DNA of 49,184 nucleotides from positions 9,856 through 59,039 of the forward strand of contig WELB01000235.1 of NCBI GenBank assembly GCA_009602725.1, in the 5' to 3' direction. Positions 1-11,032 of this stretch are shown in pieces; position 1 is the first letter of the stretch; every line of letters starts with the position of its first letter. Source of the stretch: Spirogloea muscicola. Taxonomy: Eukaryota; Streptophyta; Zygnematophyceae; Spirogloeales; Spirogloeaceae. Position numbers and translations under genes: made by a program. The notes below the pieces were generated by a model. The model searched no databases. It saw only the letters and a program-made list of their open reading frames with translations, and had not been told where the DNA came from.

Positions 1-2
1 CG

Positions 3-1967
3 TTGCGCCGGGCGCCCCACTACCGCCACTGGCGCCGCGAGCTGCGCGCCGCGCCCGCCTTCGCCGCCGCGCTGCTCGCCATGGCCGCCGCGCTGGCCGC
101 CGAGATGCTCGCCGTGCACTTCGTCACCGCCGTTGTCGGCCTCGACTGGCACCGGTGAGCTCGACTTACACCCCACATCAGCGCCGGCTGTGAGCCGCCG
201 TTGCAGAGTGCAGGCCTTACTCTAGCTGCGGCCGTGGACGTTAAAGCCCTTGGGCCCGTGTCCTGAAACTCGACCGCCACGAGCCCAAGCCCCAAACCCC
301 TCAAGCCCAAACGCCGGCGATGCCTCTTCAGCCTCGCACTAGCCCAGGACTGCGAGCGCTCTTCCGGAGTGAACTCCTGGTCTCCTCCGCTGCCGACCAA
401 AGAGTCCGCTGCAGATTGCAGCTCTGACCCTTTGAGCTGGACCGTGCAATTCTGTACTTAGCTTGTCTCGATGATTCGTCTTGCCACGTCTGGCCGCTAC
501 TTGTGCATTCTGTCCACACCGTGGCGGGTTCTCCTGTCACTCCACCTTCTATCCTGGACCTTGAAAGCAGGGGTTGCTGGTGACACAACCTCCTGCAGGA
601 AGACGCGGCCGCTGCCCGACATGGGGCAGTGGCTGCTCCTGGCGCTGAATGAGCGCGTGCCGCAGGGTGTGCGGGCCTTCCTGCAGGCCGACGTGGTCGG
701 CCTCCACCACTACCTCATGCTTTTCATCATGCTCGGCTTCTCGGTCCTGTTCGGCAGCGTGCAGCCCCCGGGCCTCGGTCTTGGGGCGCGCTACTGCTTC
801 AGCATGGCCGTTGGCAGGCTCCTGCGCGCCGCCACCTTCCTGGGCACCATCCTGCCCTCGCCCAGGCCGTGGTGCGCAGCAGGGCGCTTTGAGACGACGC
901 CAGCGTGGCCCCATCCCTGGGCCCAAAAGTACTACGTCCCCTATGCAGAAGACAATGGGATGATCCTGGAGCTCCTGCATCGAGACATGTGCTTTGGTGG
1001 GGCATATTCCTTGTCCTTGCATTCCTTACATTTTAGTTGTTGATTGAGCAGCCACATTGATGGGCCTGTGAGACCAAGTCGTGATCAAAGCAAGCAAGAT
1101 CAAGAGTGGATCAAGAATGAGTGTGGGCCGACCAACTCACAGCGATCTCACAGAGCCGCTACCTTACTGTTGCCTGTCAAAGCATGTGCTAGCAGCTCCG
1201 CAAGGCCAGTACCCTGAGGAGTACAGGCCTGACTGGGGCGTGTGGAGCTTCTTGGTGGACTTTGTCCGGCCTCCTGATCCTGCGGTTCACGGAGTGACCG
1301 CAAAGGGCCTCCACATCCGACCTGGGGGTGGTTGCAACGACCTTGCCTTCAGCGGCCATATGCTGGTGGCTGTGCTGACCGCGGCTGCATGGCAGGTACT
1401 CCTGCTAGCAATGGCAGGACCCCAGTCTGAGCATTCATTCGGCCAAGCACGTGCCAAGGCTTATCATAATAGACATGCAGCTCACCACTTCGCCAGTTTG
1501 CTAGTTGCAGTGGTGTCAGTCACAGCCACCCTTGCATGTGGCCTTTTGTGCTGATGTGTCATGGACGTATCATGCAGGAAGCACACCCTGGCTGGTCTGC
1601 ACTGGTGGTGTGGCTTGCTGTCCTGCACTCTGGTCAGCGGGAAATCCGGGAGCGGCATCATTACACAGTGGACATAGTAGCTGCGTTGTATGTGGGAATC
1701 CTGTTGTGGCGGTCCACCAGGTTTCTGTGGAAGAAGGAGGATGCTAATGGACAGGCTGGGCGTGACGTGGAGAGTCGAGATGATCAACTGGTAAAGGCTG
1801 CAAAGGATGGCGACCTGGACAGAGTGAGGGCCCTTCTGAATGCGTATCAGGCCCATGAGAAAGACGAGGAGGCACCAACAGCCACATTGTGGCTCCTTGG
1901 AGCAATGATTATTCTTGTGTGCGTGACTGTGGCTCTAACGGCCTTTCAAATGCTCCGTGGGGGCTGA
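3..1967 (+). CDS. Sphingomyelin synthase-like / PAP2-family membrane enzyme (5' end outside window)
   Basis: Multi-pass enzyme related to the plant 'sphingomyelin synthetase family' (lipid phosphate/phosphobase transferases of the PAP2 fold). Four exons join in phase: 3-154, 599-996, 1196-1395 and 1578-1967, giving 379 visible residues; the N-terminus lies before the window. The catalytic signatures of the family are visible: GGGCNDLAFSGHM (S-G-H box, about 1330-1365) and HHYTVDIV (H-x4-D box, about 1656-1680). Hydrophobic segments lie in exon 1 (LLAMAAALAAEML), exon 2 (HHYLMLFIMLGFSVLF) and around both catalytic boxes. After the catalytic core the protein has a charged stretch, DDQLVKAAKDGDLDRVRALL, resembling the start of an ankyrin repeat, and then an extra membrane segment (WLLGAMIILVCVTVALTAF) just before the stop. 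Family assignment is firm. The substrate (inositol-phosphoryl versus choline-phosphoryl transfer, or lipid phosphatase) cannot be read from sequence. Confidence 0.85.
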
Positions 1968-2539
1968 ATATGTCCCCTCACTTCTTGATTTTATCAATGC
2001 AAGATGTACATAGCTAACATGCCTATCCATTGAGAAAGCTTGCCAGAATATGCAACTGCTCTGGTTACAAAGTAACAGCTGATGTAGACACTGCCTCCTA
2101 AGGGCAGAGGTTATGGCTGTTCCAGATGGCGAAGAACAATGCAGGTGCTGGCATGCAGCTCACAAGCTGATTCTGACCACAGCCCAGAAGCCATTGTCAC
2201 AGGCTGCATAGATTGGGCGTATTATTGATATCTTACAGACTCCCCCATACGCATGCCAACGTTACTTAGCTCTGAGCGCAAGCTTCTATCAACTAGATGC
2301 TGGCGCAGAAGCTAGGTTAACACACTTTGGCACAGTCAGCGGCCCCTGGGAGGCTGCAGTGCCAGTCTAAGCCACCAGCCATGATCATCGTGCAGGTGCT
2401 GTGGTCATGTGAGCTTTGGAGAATGTAGAGGAAGAGAGTCCAGCTGATTCAAGTGGTAAGTGTTGGCCATCGTCGTCCATGCAAAAGGTCGACCCCGACA
2501 GCACAAGATAAGTGTGATGGGATCACGGCATGACGATGC
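1968..2539. other. Intergenic, 3' flanks of two convergent genes
   Basis: No supportable gene, RNA or repeat. It separates the 3' end of the sphingomyelin synthase-like gene from the 3' end of the GC-rich hypothetical gene on the other strand. Confidence 0.5.
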
Positions 2540-3130
2540 CTAGAAAACACCCTTCTCCATGCTACAGGTGTGCCCCACTGGTAATGGGGCCCCACGACTC
2601 TTGTCAGCCACAGAAGGAGCCATGGCTGGTCCCCCGGCAGCATCCCGTAGCAGCGCTGAGCGCAGTGAGCGAAGTGTGCAAGGCAGGGGGATGGTGGAGG
2701 TGTCATAGTCGGGGTAGCCGAGGGCCAGGCTCCGCAACTCCAGGCACGCCTTGGTGAGCGCCAGGGCCGCTGGCGGGTCTCCGGGCGCCTCCGGGGCGGC
2801 CGGAGAGCCGTCGGAGGACGCGTCGCTGGGCCAGCAGCCGCCGGAGGAGCGCGACGGCGACGGCGTCGACGACGGCGGCGTGCACGACGCCTCGGCCTCT
2901 TCGCCGTCCTCCGGCTCCTCGACACCTTCCACGACCTGCTCCAGCTGGGCCCGTCTCGTCGCCGCCGCCGGGGCCGGCGGCAGGCGGAGGCGCATGAAGG
3001 CCACGGCGGGCGCCGGCGGCGCGTGCAGCGCCACGACGCGGCCGTAGGCCCAGCTGCGGGCCGGCCCCGCTTCCGGCATGGCCGCGGCGACGGCTCCAGC
3101 CGGGGAGCGGCGGCGGCGGCGGCCAGCCAT
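2540..3130 (-). CDS. Hypothetical protein, GC-rich single-exon model
   Basis: An uninterrupted frame of 196 codons on the minus strand starts at an ATG at 3130 inside a GC-rich island like those at the 5' ends of recognised genes here. The product begins with a basic run (MAGRRRRRSP), then an Ala/Pro-rich segment, an acidic stretch (VEGVEEPEDGEEAEA), a Ser/Pro linker, and a more ordered-looking tail (LTKACLELRSLALGYPDYD). I do not recognise a family. The C-terminal part could instead run through an intron, since the frame ends soon after composition changes at about 2560. Other frames across the island are also open because of its GC content, so the coding frame is inferred from protein-like composition only. 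Confidence 0.4.
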   Translation of the reverse strand: MAGRRRRRSPAGAVAAAMPEAGPARSWAYGRVVALHAPPAPAVAFMRLRLPPAPAAATRRAQLEQVVEGVEEPEDGEEAEASCTPPSSTPSPSRSSGGCWPSDASSDGSPAAPEAPGDPPAALALTKACLELRSLALGYPDYDTSTIPLPCTLRSLRSALLRDAAGGPAMAPSVADKSRGAPLPVGHTCSMEKGVF

Positions 3131-3700
3131 CGAGCGAGACTGCCTGCTCGGCTTTGAGGCGCTCGTTCAGTATGCCGCTGGCCAGCGACGGCGGAGGAGC
3201 GACGGGCCGCCGTGTCCGCGAGACGGCGCGGCGGCAGCCCCAGTCTGGGGCTGCCGCCGCTCCGCCGGCTGGGGTGATGGTCGGGAAGCCCCCGTCGTCG
3301 GAAGCTCACGTCCCTGACGGTCCCAACCTGATGGGAAACGACGCCGGTCCCCCACGAACGGCCCTCCGTCCGACGGCCGCGGCAGGGCCCCCACTTCCGC
3401 TCTTTCCCATTCGTATTCTCGATTTTGAACTGACAACGGCCCTTCGAGGATCCCGCGGCGCGACGTCGAGCTCAGCTTTCACTTCATGCCCACCGCCCGC
3501 CTTCTTTCAGCGCCAACCCCCCAGTGGGCCCAAGCGCCGCTGAAGGGCGGCCGTCACTTGTGGCCAACCCCTTCTGCCTTCTTGGTGGATTGTCCTCTCA
3601 TGTTGACGCCTTTTCTGTCTTTTTCTGCCTTCTCTGACTTGCACTTACTAACTAGAAGTTACTGAGAGCCCACTGCTGACGTCTTAGAGACTAGTATCCT
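3131..3700. other. Probable 5' flank of the hypothetical gene
   Basis: GC-rich at first (3131-3550), becoming AT-richer. It is probably the promoter and leader of the minus-strand gene ending at 2540. I see no clear box or RNA gene. Confidence 0.3.
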
Positions 3701-3715
3701 GCTTTTTGCGCCATC

Positions 3716-3850
3716 GGGCCCTTTCAGACCTTGTCGTTTCCTTTGGGCTGGCCTCTCACAGCCACTGCTGTCAACTTGGAAGAGATGTTCTTTTTCTGTT
3801 GACTTCCTGTGCTACGTCTACTCCGACTTGCGGCTGTTGACTAGACGTTA
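3716..3850 (+). repeat. Stem-loop module followed by a LINE tail remnant
   Basis: The stem-loop occupies 3722-3767, reading GACCTTGT...TTTGGGCTGGC...CACAGCC. About 55 bases later (3821-3850) a sequence decodes as YSDLRLLTRRY, a degenerate form of the conserved LINE C-terminus SDLxLLTRGY. No open frame connects them. It is a remnant of a 5'-truncated retrotransposon insertion. Confidence 0.6.
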
Positions 3851-4699
3851 TCGAGTAGCTGTCCGTTTTGGCCACTCGTTTCTGCGGAGAGGTTTGAATT
3901 CTCGTGTTGGCCTTTCCTAACGACCCTGTTCAGTCGATAATGGCTCGCATTCCAACCCCACTTCCATTCTGCCGAGAGGGCTTATACCTGATATTCTTGC
4001 GCTGGTCCCTCACAGCCACCATCCTCTGTGGCAGACCACTCTTCTGCCTGCCTCTGGAAGGCCTTAGGAGTGTCTCGACGTAGCTGAGCGTAGGCTTACC
4101 CACTAATCTCTCGCGGACTCCCCTATTTTTGAGCAGGCAACGCTGCCGCAGCCGCAGTGCGAGAGCTGCATGATTTGTTTCCTCAACATAGACCTTCTAA
4201 ATCAAATCTAACGTAATGCCCATGCGAGTGCTTATCATCTTGGCAGCCCACGATCCTCGCCACCTGCCTTGTACTTCCGCGGTGCCTCCCGAATTTAATT
4301 TAATGACTTCGGCGAGTAACAAGGAGAGGGTGCCACATGGCAGATTGACTGCAACTGTCACAACAAGTCCTCTTTTGCAAATGTGATAGCTTATATTATA
4401 ATACACACCACAAAAAAGGGTGACCTCTGGAGATCGTCGCTTCAGTATGGTGCACAGCAATAGATGTCTACTGCACTTCGCCAATACATGGATGACTAAG
4501 GAGCTGGTCAATTCATAGATCTGACACGTAGACACCAGACACGCACACATCTTTTTAAGTGGCAACAGAGTCGGCCCAATTTAGCTTGAGTCGATGTTCA
4601 AAGTGTCACTGTATATGATGTCCCAAAAGGGCCTCCGGAGCTTGGCAGCAGGTCTTTCCAACTCTTTGCTCTTGGGAGTTGTCCCTAAATCAAGGTAAA
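3851..4699. other. Intergenic, no gene seen
   Basis: Mixed-composition sequence downstream of CYP23 on the minus strand. A 122-codon minus-strand frame (4197-4565) has no family resemblance and lies just past the CYP23 stop, so I treat it as 3' flank. Confidence 0.4.
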
Positions 4700-6795
4700 T
4701 CAAGGTAGGCATTTTCTTCTCTGGTGAAGCAAGAGAGCACCAGAAGTGTCAGACTGGTACTGAACAATGCCCCACCAAGACATTGATGCTCTGAAAGAGA
4801 GCAGCACGCATGCTTGCATACCAAACTTATGGAAAATAGCTAGTGGAACGGCACCATTGTACCTTTGTCTACAGACACACAAGAGCCACAGAAAAAGATA
4901 GGTATGCTTACGACTGCTTCCAGTCGATGCTCTGTCATCTGAAGTTGTCGCTTCAGTGCCTCTACATCTCTGCAGCAAAAATCAGGGCCACGTACATCTG
5001 CAGCCCCACACAACCACCCAAATATCGTGCAGGAATGAGCTATGATGCTAGAGCTGTTGTGATTGCATGTTTGTATTGACTTGCACTTGGCAAGATTTGG
5101 ACATACAAGCACAAGGAGCAGCAACCAAGTATCAACCTGACTGGAGCTACTCAGAAGATAAACAATGAGGTCTATACTAGAGCACAAGGACTAGATGCTT
5201 GCCGTATACATAAGTGGAACTTATGGTTATCCGTTCAATAGGCTGTGTGGAGAAAAAATGAGGGGTAAGTACAGCTGAGAGCGTCCAGATTGATCAAGCA
5301 GACTGAGAAGACAGGGTGTGCCCATTATGTCAAAGTCATTGCAAAGGCTGCATCATTACTGAGCATGCCTGGCAAGGAGACCTTACCATGACAAAGATTC
5401 CTTCCGTCTTTGTTGGGAGCTTCTCCATTTTCCTCAATGTCTCATCTCCACTTACCATCTTCCCAAAGACAGCATACTGCATAGCTCAAGAGTTGTTTCG
5501 CTTCAAGGATAATCAGGCTTGTGCTTGGTGCTGCTCGAGCTTGGACAGGCTTGAGGAGCAGTTAGCAAATGACTGAGAGTGTAACTGCAAGCTCGAGCAG
5601 CAATGGCTCTCGCATCATCAGGTATGAATGTCACCTTCTCATCCAAGTGCGGTGCATCACCAAGCAAGATAGAGAAAGATGAGGTCGCGCTATCAGGATC
5701 GTCGTACCTGATTCATAAGACCTGTTTGGTATTGTTTGTGAAATCAATCAACCTTTTGTGACTTCAGGTTACCAAATGGAGGCTACCACAACCAGCCCAT
5801 GCAGTATCTGATTTCCATTGGCAAGCTAGGAACCTACCTCCCCATGGAAAGCACTCCACGGACATGCTTGACTGGGGAGAACTCTCCAACTACAGATTTT
5901 TCTGCCTCCACCTGTTGTTCTGCATTCAGTGCTGCTTCGCGACCACCAATGACTGCAGCTACTTGAGCGACAAAGCCTATGTCAACCTGTTCACAGGTGA
6001 CGCCAGCATCTTAGCAATACGTGATGATGACTGCCACAGGTCGTCAAAATGTGCTTTACTGCAGTCATCTTTGTGCTTGTTGAGGACAGGGCCTCTTAAA
6101 ATCTGAAAGAACTTGAAAGAGAGTTGAAAGCCCTGCACAGGTATGACTCGCTTTCAGCAAGGGCCTCGTCACGCTGGCATAATCACCCTGAAGAAGTGGT
6201 TCCCGTTGTAGCATCCGAGGCGGGCCAGCGTGGAGATGGGAGCCACGTCCGGGAAGAAGCCAAAGACAATGTCGCCCTGGCTCGTCTGTTTCAGTTGCCC
6301 AAGAAGGTCGAATCAAGTGCTACACCCTGCAGAGGCCTGTAGGGACGTGTCTGAAAGAAACCGGGGATCTCTTGACGTGGTACATCCTGTACAGCCGCGT
6401 GATGTAAAATTGAGGCCCTGCATTGGCATGGTCCCTACTGCCTTCTCACGGAAGCAGGGAACAAGTAATTGCTGGAATGATGCACGGGCCTGAGGCACTA
6501 TGGCTAGCAATGCGATCATGTAGGGGCAGGACAAGGACAGTGCTTGATCACAGTGAGTAGTGCTGTTCAGGCCATGGCCAGGTGAGGCGTCGAGGGGGAG
6601 CGGCACCTGGAAGACGACGCGCTCAGGCCCCATGCGTGGCTCCTGCCACTCCCCTTGCCGCCGGAGGTCGCCGCTGCCGCCGCCGCCGCCGCCGCCGCCC
6701 AGCGCGGCAGCCGACGCAGCCGCGGCGCAGAGGCACGAGACGAGAAGGAGCAATTGCGGCGGCCGGGGGCGCGGGCGCAGCCGCGGCGCCGCCAT
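4700..6795 (-). CDS. CYP23: Peptidyl-prolyl cis-trans isomerase, CYP23-type cyclophilin
   Basis: Secretory-pathway cyclophilin that isomerises X-Pro bonds. Eight exons join in phase: 6607-6795, 6187-6285, 5838-5986, 5635-5707, 5387-5476, 5203-5242, 4912-4967 and 4700-4720, giving about 238 residues (241 if the ATG at 6804 is used). Exon 1 carries an arginine-rich start, a hydrophobic signal core (LLLLVSCLCAAAASA) and a glycine run encoded by a GCC-triplet tract. The cyclophilin core follows: GDIVFGFFPDVAP, LGCYNGNHFFRVDIGFVAQV (active-site Arg in HFFR), then GEFSPVKHVRGVLSMGR and DDPDSATSSFSILLGDAPHL. The tail (YAVFGKM, PIERITISST, DVEALKRQLQM, RRKCLP-stop) follows the plant CYP23 pattern. 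The helix after VAP is shorter than usual: ISTLAR replaces the longer KTV..IFKLVR-type segment. Intron 6 appears to use a GC donor (G|GCAAGC at 5203/5202). Identification as CYP23 is strong. Confidence 0.93.
6676..6699. repeat. (CCG)n microsatellite within CYP23 exon 1
   Basis: About eight CCG triplets in a row encode the Gly run just after the signal peptide of the minus-strand cyclophilin. It is one of several GC-triplet tracts located in first exons in this window. Confidence 0.9.
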
Positions 6796-6804
6796 GGCGG
6801 CCAT

Positions 6805-7459
6805 GAGGGGCGCCTGGCCAATGTCGGTGGTTATGCGGGGATGCGACGTTCTTGGTGGCGCTCTTCGCCCATGTTCAACCCCCACCACCTGTAGAGCGTG
6901 CCTCAGCCTGTCCTTGGCCGCTTTAGCCCTCCGTCGATCAATACACGCTGTCCCGTTAGGTGCAGCCCTTGGCCGTGCCCACGCATGCTCTCAAGCTCCT
7001 GCCTTCCTAATTCATGTGACGTTGCAGCCTGCAGCCGGCAGCTTCGCGGGCAGGTAGCGACGCACGACTTGTGAAAAGTGCAGGTTTGTCTCCAATCTGG
7101 AAAACGGAATCTATAATGGGAAATACACAAAACCGCGTGATAGCACACATAATCGATCTTTCCCAGGTCCTTGCCGTCGAATCCATTATGGAAGCGGAGC
7201 CGAAACGAGGGCAGAGTATCAGAGCAGGTGTAGCGAGAGATATCCTCCAAAAGAGGGCGATGGTGACAGCAAGAGCACTCGGTATATACTGAAGCCTCCC
7301 TCCAGCCGTGCTTTCTCCCGATTCTTTAATATCAGCAGCCGCAATCCTTTAGTTCCTCAGCCCCTCCTTAGCCTAGGGCTTCGCTTTGTGTAGCCCCATG
7401 CTTCGCACTTCGGTTTCCTTTTGCAGCAGCAAGTCGGAGTAACTCCCAGCTGCGAGATA
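6805..7459. other. CYP23 upstream region
   Basis: Probable promoter and leader of the cyclophilin. On the minus strand a TATATAC-like sequence (7283-7290) lies about 35 bases upstream of an ATG at 7250 that opens a 115-codon frame (to 6903). Its product (MEDISRYTCSDTLPSF...) matches no family I know, so I do not call it a gene. A hairpin-flanked LINE tail begins just beyond. Confidence 0.25.
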
Positions 7460-7625
7460 CTCCGACTTGCTGCTGCTCACTCGTGATTACTAAGCTTCCA
7501 TCTGCGGTAGTCTAATGTCTAGCTGTATGGATTTAGGCGCCTTCCGGCTCTTTGGACCTTGTCTATTCGTTGTGGGCTGTTCTTTCGACGCAGCCCCTGC
7601 CTTCTATGGGCGAACACTTTCTTTT
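7434..7625 (+). repeat. 5'-truncated LINE tail with stem-loop
   Basis: At 7462-7492 the sequence decodes as RYSDLLLLTRDY-stop, the conserved LINE C-terminus. After about 60 bases comes the stem-loop (7553-7597: GACCTTGTCTATTC, GGGCTG...GCAGCC), then ATGGGCGAACACTTTCTTTT, the module end seen in other copies. The order stop, spacer, stem-loop, T/C-rich end matches other copies. Confidence 0.65.
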
Positions 7626-7699
7626 GCATGAACACAGTGTTGGCTTATTATGGCCTCCCATTCATTCATGCGCATTGTGAACCCTCTCTTCTTACTAAA

Positions 7700-7800
7700 G
7701 GAAATAGCCCTTCCCAAATTGACAGCAGTGGCTGTGAGAGGCCAGCCCAAAGGAATGCACAAGGTCTGAGAGGGCAGAATGGCGCGAGAAGCAGGATACT
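7700..7800 (-). repeat. Stem-loop module (reverse orientation)
   Basis: The plus strand reads GTGGCTGTGAGAGGCCAGCCC followed by AAAGGAATGCACAAGGTCTG, the complement of the module seen at 7553. With the preceding plus-strand copy it forms a facing pair. Confidence 0.65.
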
Positions 7801-9038
7801 AGGCTCTACTTAATACCTCCTGGCGTCGTCCTGCCCATCTCTTGGTTTTCCTTTTTGCCGGCCGCTTTGCACCTTCTCCAATTTTTCTTGGGCTATGCCC
7901 CCTCCTGGGAAGAATTTTCTTGGGTCGTAGCATATCAGAATATAGAGGAGCACCTCTTGTCACTTGTCCCCACAAATCTCGTCCCCATCACCTACACCAC
8001 TGACTGATTACATACGGCCACTGCCCCTTTGGGAGTCACGTCCCTTCGCTCAGAGTGCCTCTCCTCTTCCAGTACATCCCTGCTATGAATCAAAAACAGA
8101 AGAATGACTCTTCGAGCAGAGGGCGATTGCTAAGATTGGCCAGCCCAGAAAAATCATTGACAAAACCTGAAGGGGCCAGCAAAGCGCTGTCCCAAAGCTG
8201 TTCTTGCCTTCTCTTCATCAAGTTGTAATTACCCCTCTCTGTAGCGGTGCTCCGGCTTCCTGAGTCTCTTTTATAGATTGTCTAGGCTCACTTGTGTGTA
8301 CTAGAGCCCCCCTCCAGCTGTGCTTTCGTCCTGCTTCCTAAGTCCTCCCTGGACTGGGCTTCGCTGAGTGTGACCCCATCGTTTGCACTTCCTCTGCCTC
8401 CTGCATGAATGATTTACAGCTTCGTTGGGAAGTCCGGCTTTTCAGATGCAAATCCAGCTACAGCTGCAGATGTCGTGGTGAGGAGGACCCTTAACCCCGA
8501 TGGACTGGGCACCTACCAACATGGCCTGTTGAGCAGGTTACTCAACTAACACCAGGTGACCCAAAACCCAAATGGCACCCTCTCAAGTACGAAAGGGCAC
8601 CACTTGACACTCCCTGTTGTCCCAGCTGAAATAATCTGTAGGGTGGCAGATCTAGGCTGCACCCCAGATCATGCACGAGATGTGGAGGCAACTTATGTAC
8701 GAAGGAGTGCAGGATATCTGAAGGCGAGTAAATGAGGAGGCCATTCAGAGGCAACCGCCCAGAAGATTTAGATGGGGGAAGAGCAAAAAAACGGTTGAGG
8801 GACCAAATGGGGCAGAGGGATGACTTGATAGGGATGAATAGTGTGCCTGCTACGGAGCCACCCGTGACCATGCAACTCACAACACACTTTCCACATCCCT
8901 TTCTGCCCTCCTCCTGCAGTGTCAAGGGCTTAACCTGACATCTTGCAAGCTAGAAGTGCAAAGCATCCAGGCTACGTCCAGACACGTCCAAAGAATTCCA
9001 GAAATTTCCATTGTGTCCCAGCCAAAGTTATTGAGAGT
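7801..9038. other. Intergenic with degenerate repeat pieces; NDK 3' flank
   Basis: A degenerate module is visible at about 8100-8190 (GGCCAGCCCAGAAAAAT then GACAAAACCTGAAGGGGCC). The remainder, to the NDK stop at 9039, holds no supportable gene. Confidence 0.4.
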
Positions 9039-10480
9039 CTACTCGCTGATCCAAGGCTTGAGGGCTGGCTGCCACTCGACAACGCCTTCTGGGAACCACA
9101 AAGCGATCTCTTTCTGCGCGTTTTCCACCGAGTCAGAACCATGAATGATATTCCTGGAGAGCAGCACGAGACGAATGAGCTTGTGTTGTCAAAGCACTCA
9201 AAGTGACCCACAGTCAAGAAACCACACAGTGATACTGCAATAAAGTCCGTTCAGGAGAGGAGTCCTGATCTGTTTGTAAGATGCATTTCGTCAGCCAGAG
9301 ACTTTTGAGTGCAGCCAAGAAATACATATCATCGCTTTCTCCAGATTTTAGACCTTCATTGTGCTAATGAATGACAATCTCTATCCGTGACCTTGTAGCT
9401 GCAACACGCCACGAGCAAGGTGCAGAGCATGGCTGATCATTTTGAAAGTTGAAATTGTGAGGTATAATTTAATTACCTTCCAATCTCAACTGCGTAGTCA
9501 CCACGAATTGTTCCAGGGGCTGATGCAGCTGGATTTGTGGCTCCAATAATAGTCCTGCCAGTTGCCACAACACCCTTGCCCTCCCAAACCATGGCAACAA
9601 CAGGGCCAGAAATGATGTAATCGACAAGGCTGCTGAAGAAGGGCTTGGAAGACAGGTCGGCGTAATGCCTCTCCGCAAAGCCTCGTTCCACAGAGATAAG
9701 CTTCAGACCTAGAGTAGTTTGGGGCATGGAAGTACAGAGTGCATAAGTACAAGAATCAGATACAGGTGACCTCCATGATGTGCTCAACCCTTAGTACTGA
9801 AGTCCTCCTTCAGCCTGTGTTTGCACGGTTACCCCAGCCCCCCTTAGCATAGGGCTTTACTTTGTGTAGCTTGTTCCCTTAACCAGCTATTGCCTGAAGA
9901 GTTTCTTTGGCTTAATATGGCTTCCCTCAGAAACCAAGCGCACCGCACGACTCCATCATGACAACTTCGAGCACAGCTACTAGAAGACAACCTTGACTGT
10001 CACCGAAGCGGGCTCGTCTGATGCGCTCACAGATCCTAATTGTCCCAGACTGCGATGCGAAGGAACATACAATGACAAATACATGACAAATGCAGGGCCC
10101 CTTGATACATGTGCTAAATGGGCTAGGCAAAGCTCACCTCGAAGGGTGAAACCTTTGCGCTCGAAGCGCTGAATGATCTCTCCTACCTGCATAACAGGTT
10201 TGTCTTAAGCCAGGGAGCTGCAGGGGCGCTGCTCCTTAAGCCCTCACAATGTCTCAAGTGGTGGCAAGCACCCCAGCAGACCGTATTGAGGGCTAGAGTA
10301 TGTTGCTCTCTGGAAGCTGGGTCATGCGGCGAACGTAAGGGCTACCCGTCATTAGGTGCTGAACGATGGGCTGGCCAAATAAACGGCGGAGCCACCGACG
10401 AAATGAGGAGTAAAAAGGGGACAGACCAGGTTGCGGTGGACGCCGTCGGGCTTGACCATGATGTACGTCTGTTCGGCCAT
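9039..10480 (-). CDS. NDK: Nucleoside diphosphate kinase
   Basis: Transfers the gamma phosphate of ATP to NDPs through a phosphohistidine. Four exons join exactly: 10427-10480, 10138-10186, 9477-9708 and 9039-9153, giving 149 residues, the normal length for a cytosolic NDPK. Visible family blocks are [14 protein letters not shown] (start, Lys of the phosphate-binding site), [61 protein letters not shown] and [16 protein letters not shown], which holds the catalytic His. The protein ends [11 protein letters not shown]. No targeting peptide precedes the ATG, so a cytosolic form is likely. The 5' side lies in a CGG-triplet-rich island (10541-10577). The donor of intron 1 is GTCTGT, an unusual +3 base also seen in other genes of this window. 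Confidence 0.96.
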
Positions 10481-10540
10481 GGCGGAGGACTGAGCAAAGC
10501 CTGGCGGCGGGCGTTTTGAGGTTGAGCTGCGCAGACGGGG

Positions 10541-10546
10541 GCGGCG

Positions 10547-10577
<31 letters not shown>
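10541..10577. repeat. (CGG)n tract in the NDK 5' region
   Basis: Nearly uninterrupted CGG triplets lie 60 to 100 bases upstream of the NDK start codon, probably in its 5' leader. Confidence 0.85.
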
Positions 10578-10689
10578 CGAGCTGCCGGGGTGCTGGGGGT
10601 TGAGCAGTACAAGAAGCCCTGCGGGAGAAGACAACTGGAGCTCCTACGGCGATTTACAGCCGATTCTTTAATTTCAGCAGCCGTATTTG

Positions 10690-11032
10690 CCTTGTATGGC
10701 TAAGCTTTTGGTAAGTGTGTCCGTCATGCTCGCATCTGAGCATTGGAACTTATTGACCCCAACGACGACAGAAAGAGACGGCTCGTTAAATTGCAATGGA
10801 AAGCCTAAACGGATAATAGGAACAGCTCCGGAATGTGAGTCAATGGTTACGAGAGTCGAACCTGAACAAGGTCCAAAGGACTATCCCGAGCTGCACTTGC
10901 TGACAGGGGTCCATGAGCGCCCACTTGCACAAGTCACGGAGACAGAGGAGTTTGTAATGTTTTTCTTGATGTGATGTCTTCCCGGCTCTTTTAGACCTTG
11001 TTCAGTACTATGGGCTGGCCTTTCACAGCCAT
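10690..11032 (+). repeat. Degenerate 5'-truncated LINE tail with stem-loop
   Basis: A short open frame contains DYPELHLLTGVHE at 10878-10916, close to the SYPDLHLLTRGY end of the LINE remnant at 21249. The stem-loop follows at 10985-11030 (GACCTTGTTCAGT, GGGCTGGCCTTTCACAGCC). I read the whole as a decayed retrotransposon end rather than a gene. Confidence 0.55.

Noticed and set aside
2449-3317. Long alternative frames in the GC-rich island, including an Arg-rich 286-codon frame
   Set aside because: The frames are open on both strands from GC bias; the Arg/Pro-rich products look like shadows of the frame at 2540-3130.
6903-7250. 115-codon minus-strand frame with an upstream TATATAC
   Set aside because: No family similarity, and it lies in the CYP23 promoter region. 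A TATA-like string alone is weak evidence.
10687-10974. 95-codon plus-strand ORF taken at first as a small gene
   Set aside because: Its C-terminal DYPELHLLTG matches the LINE end and a stem-loop follows at the usual distance, so it is retrotransposon debris.
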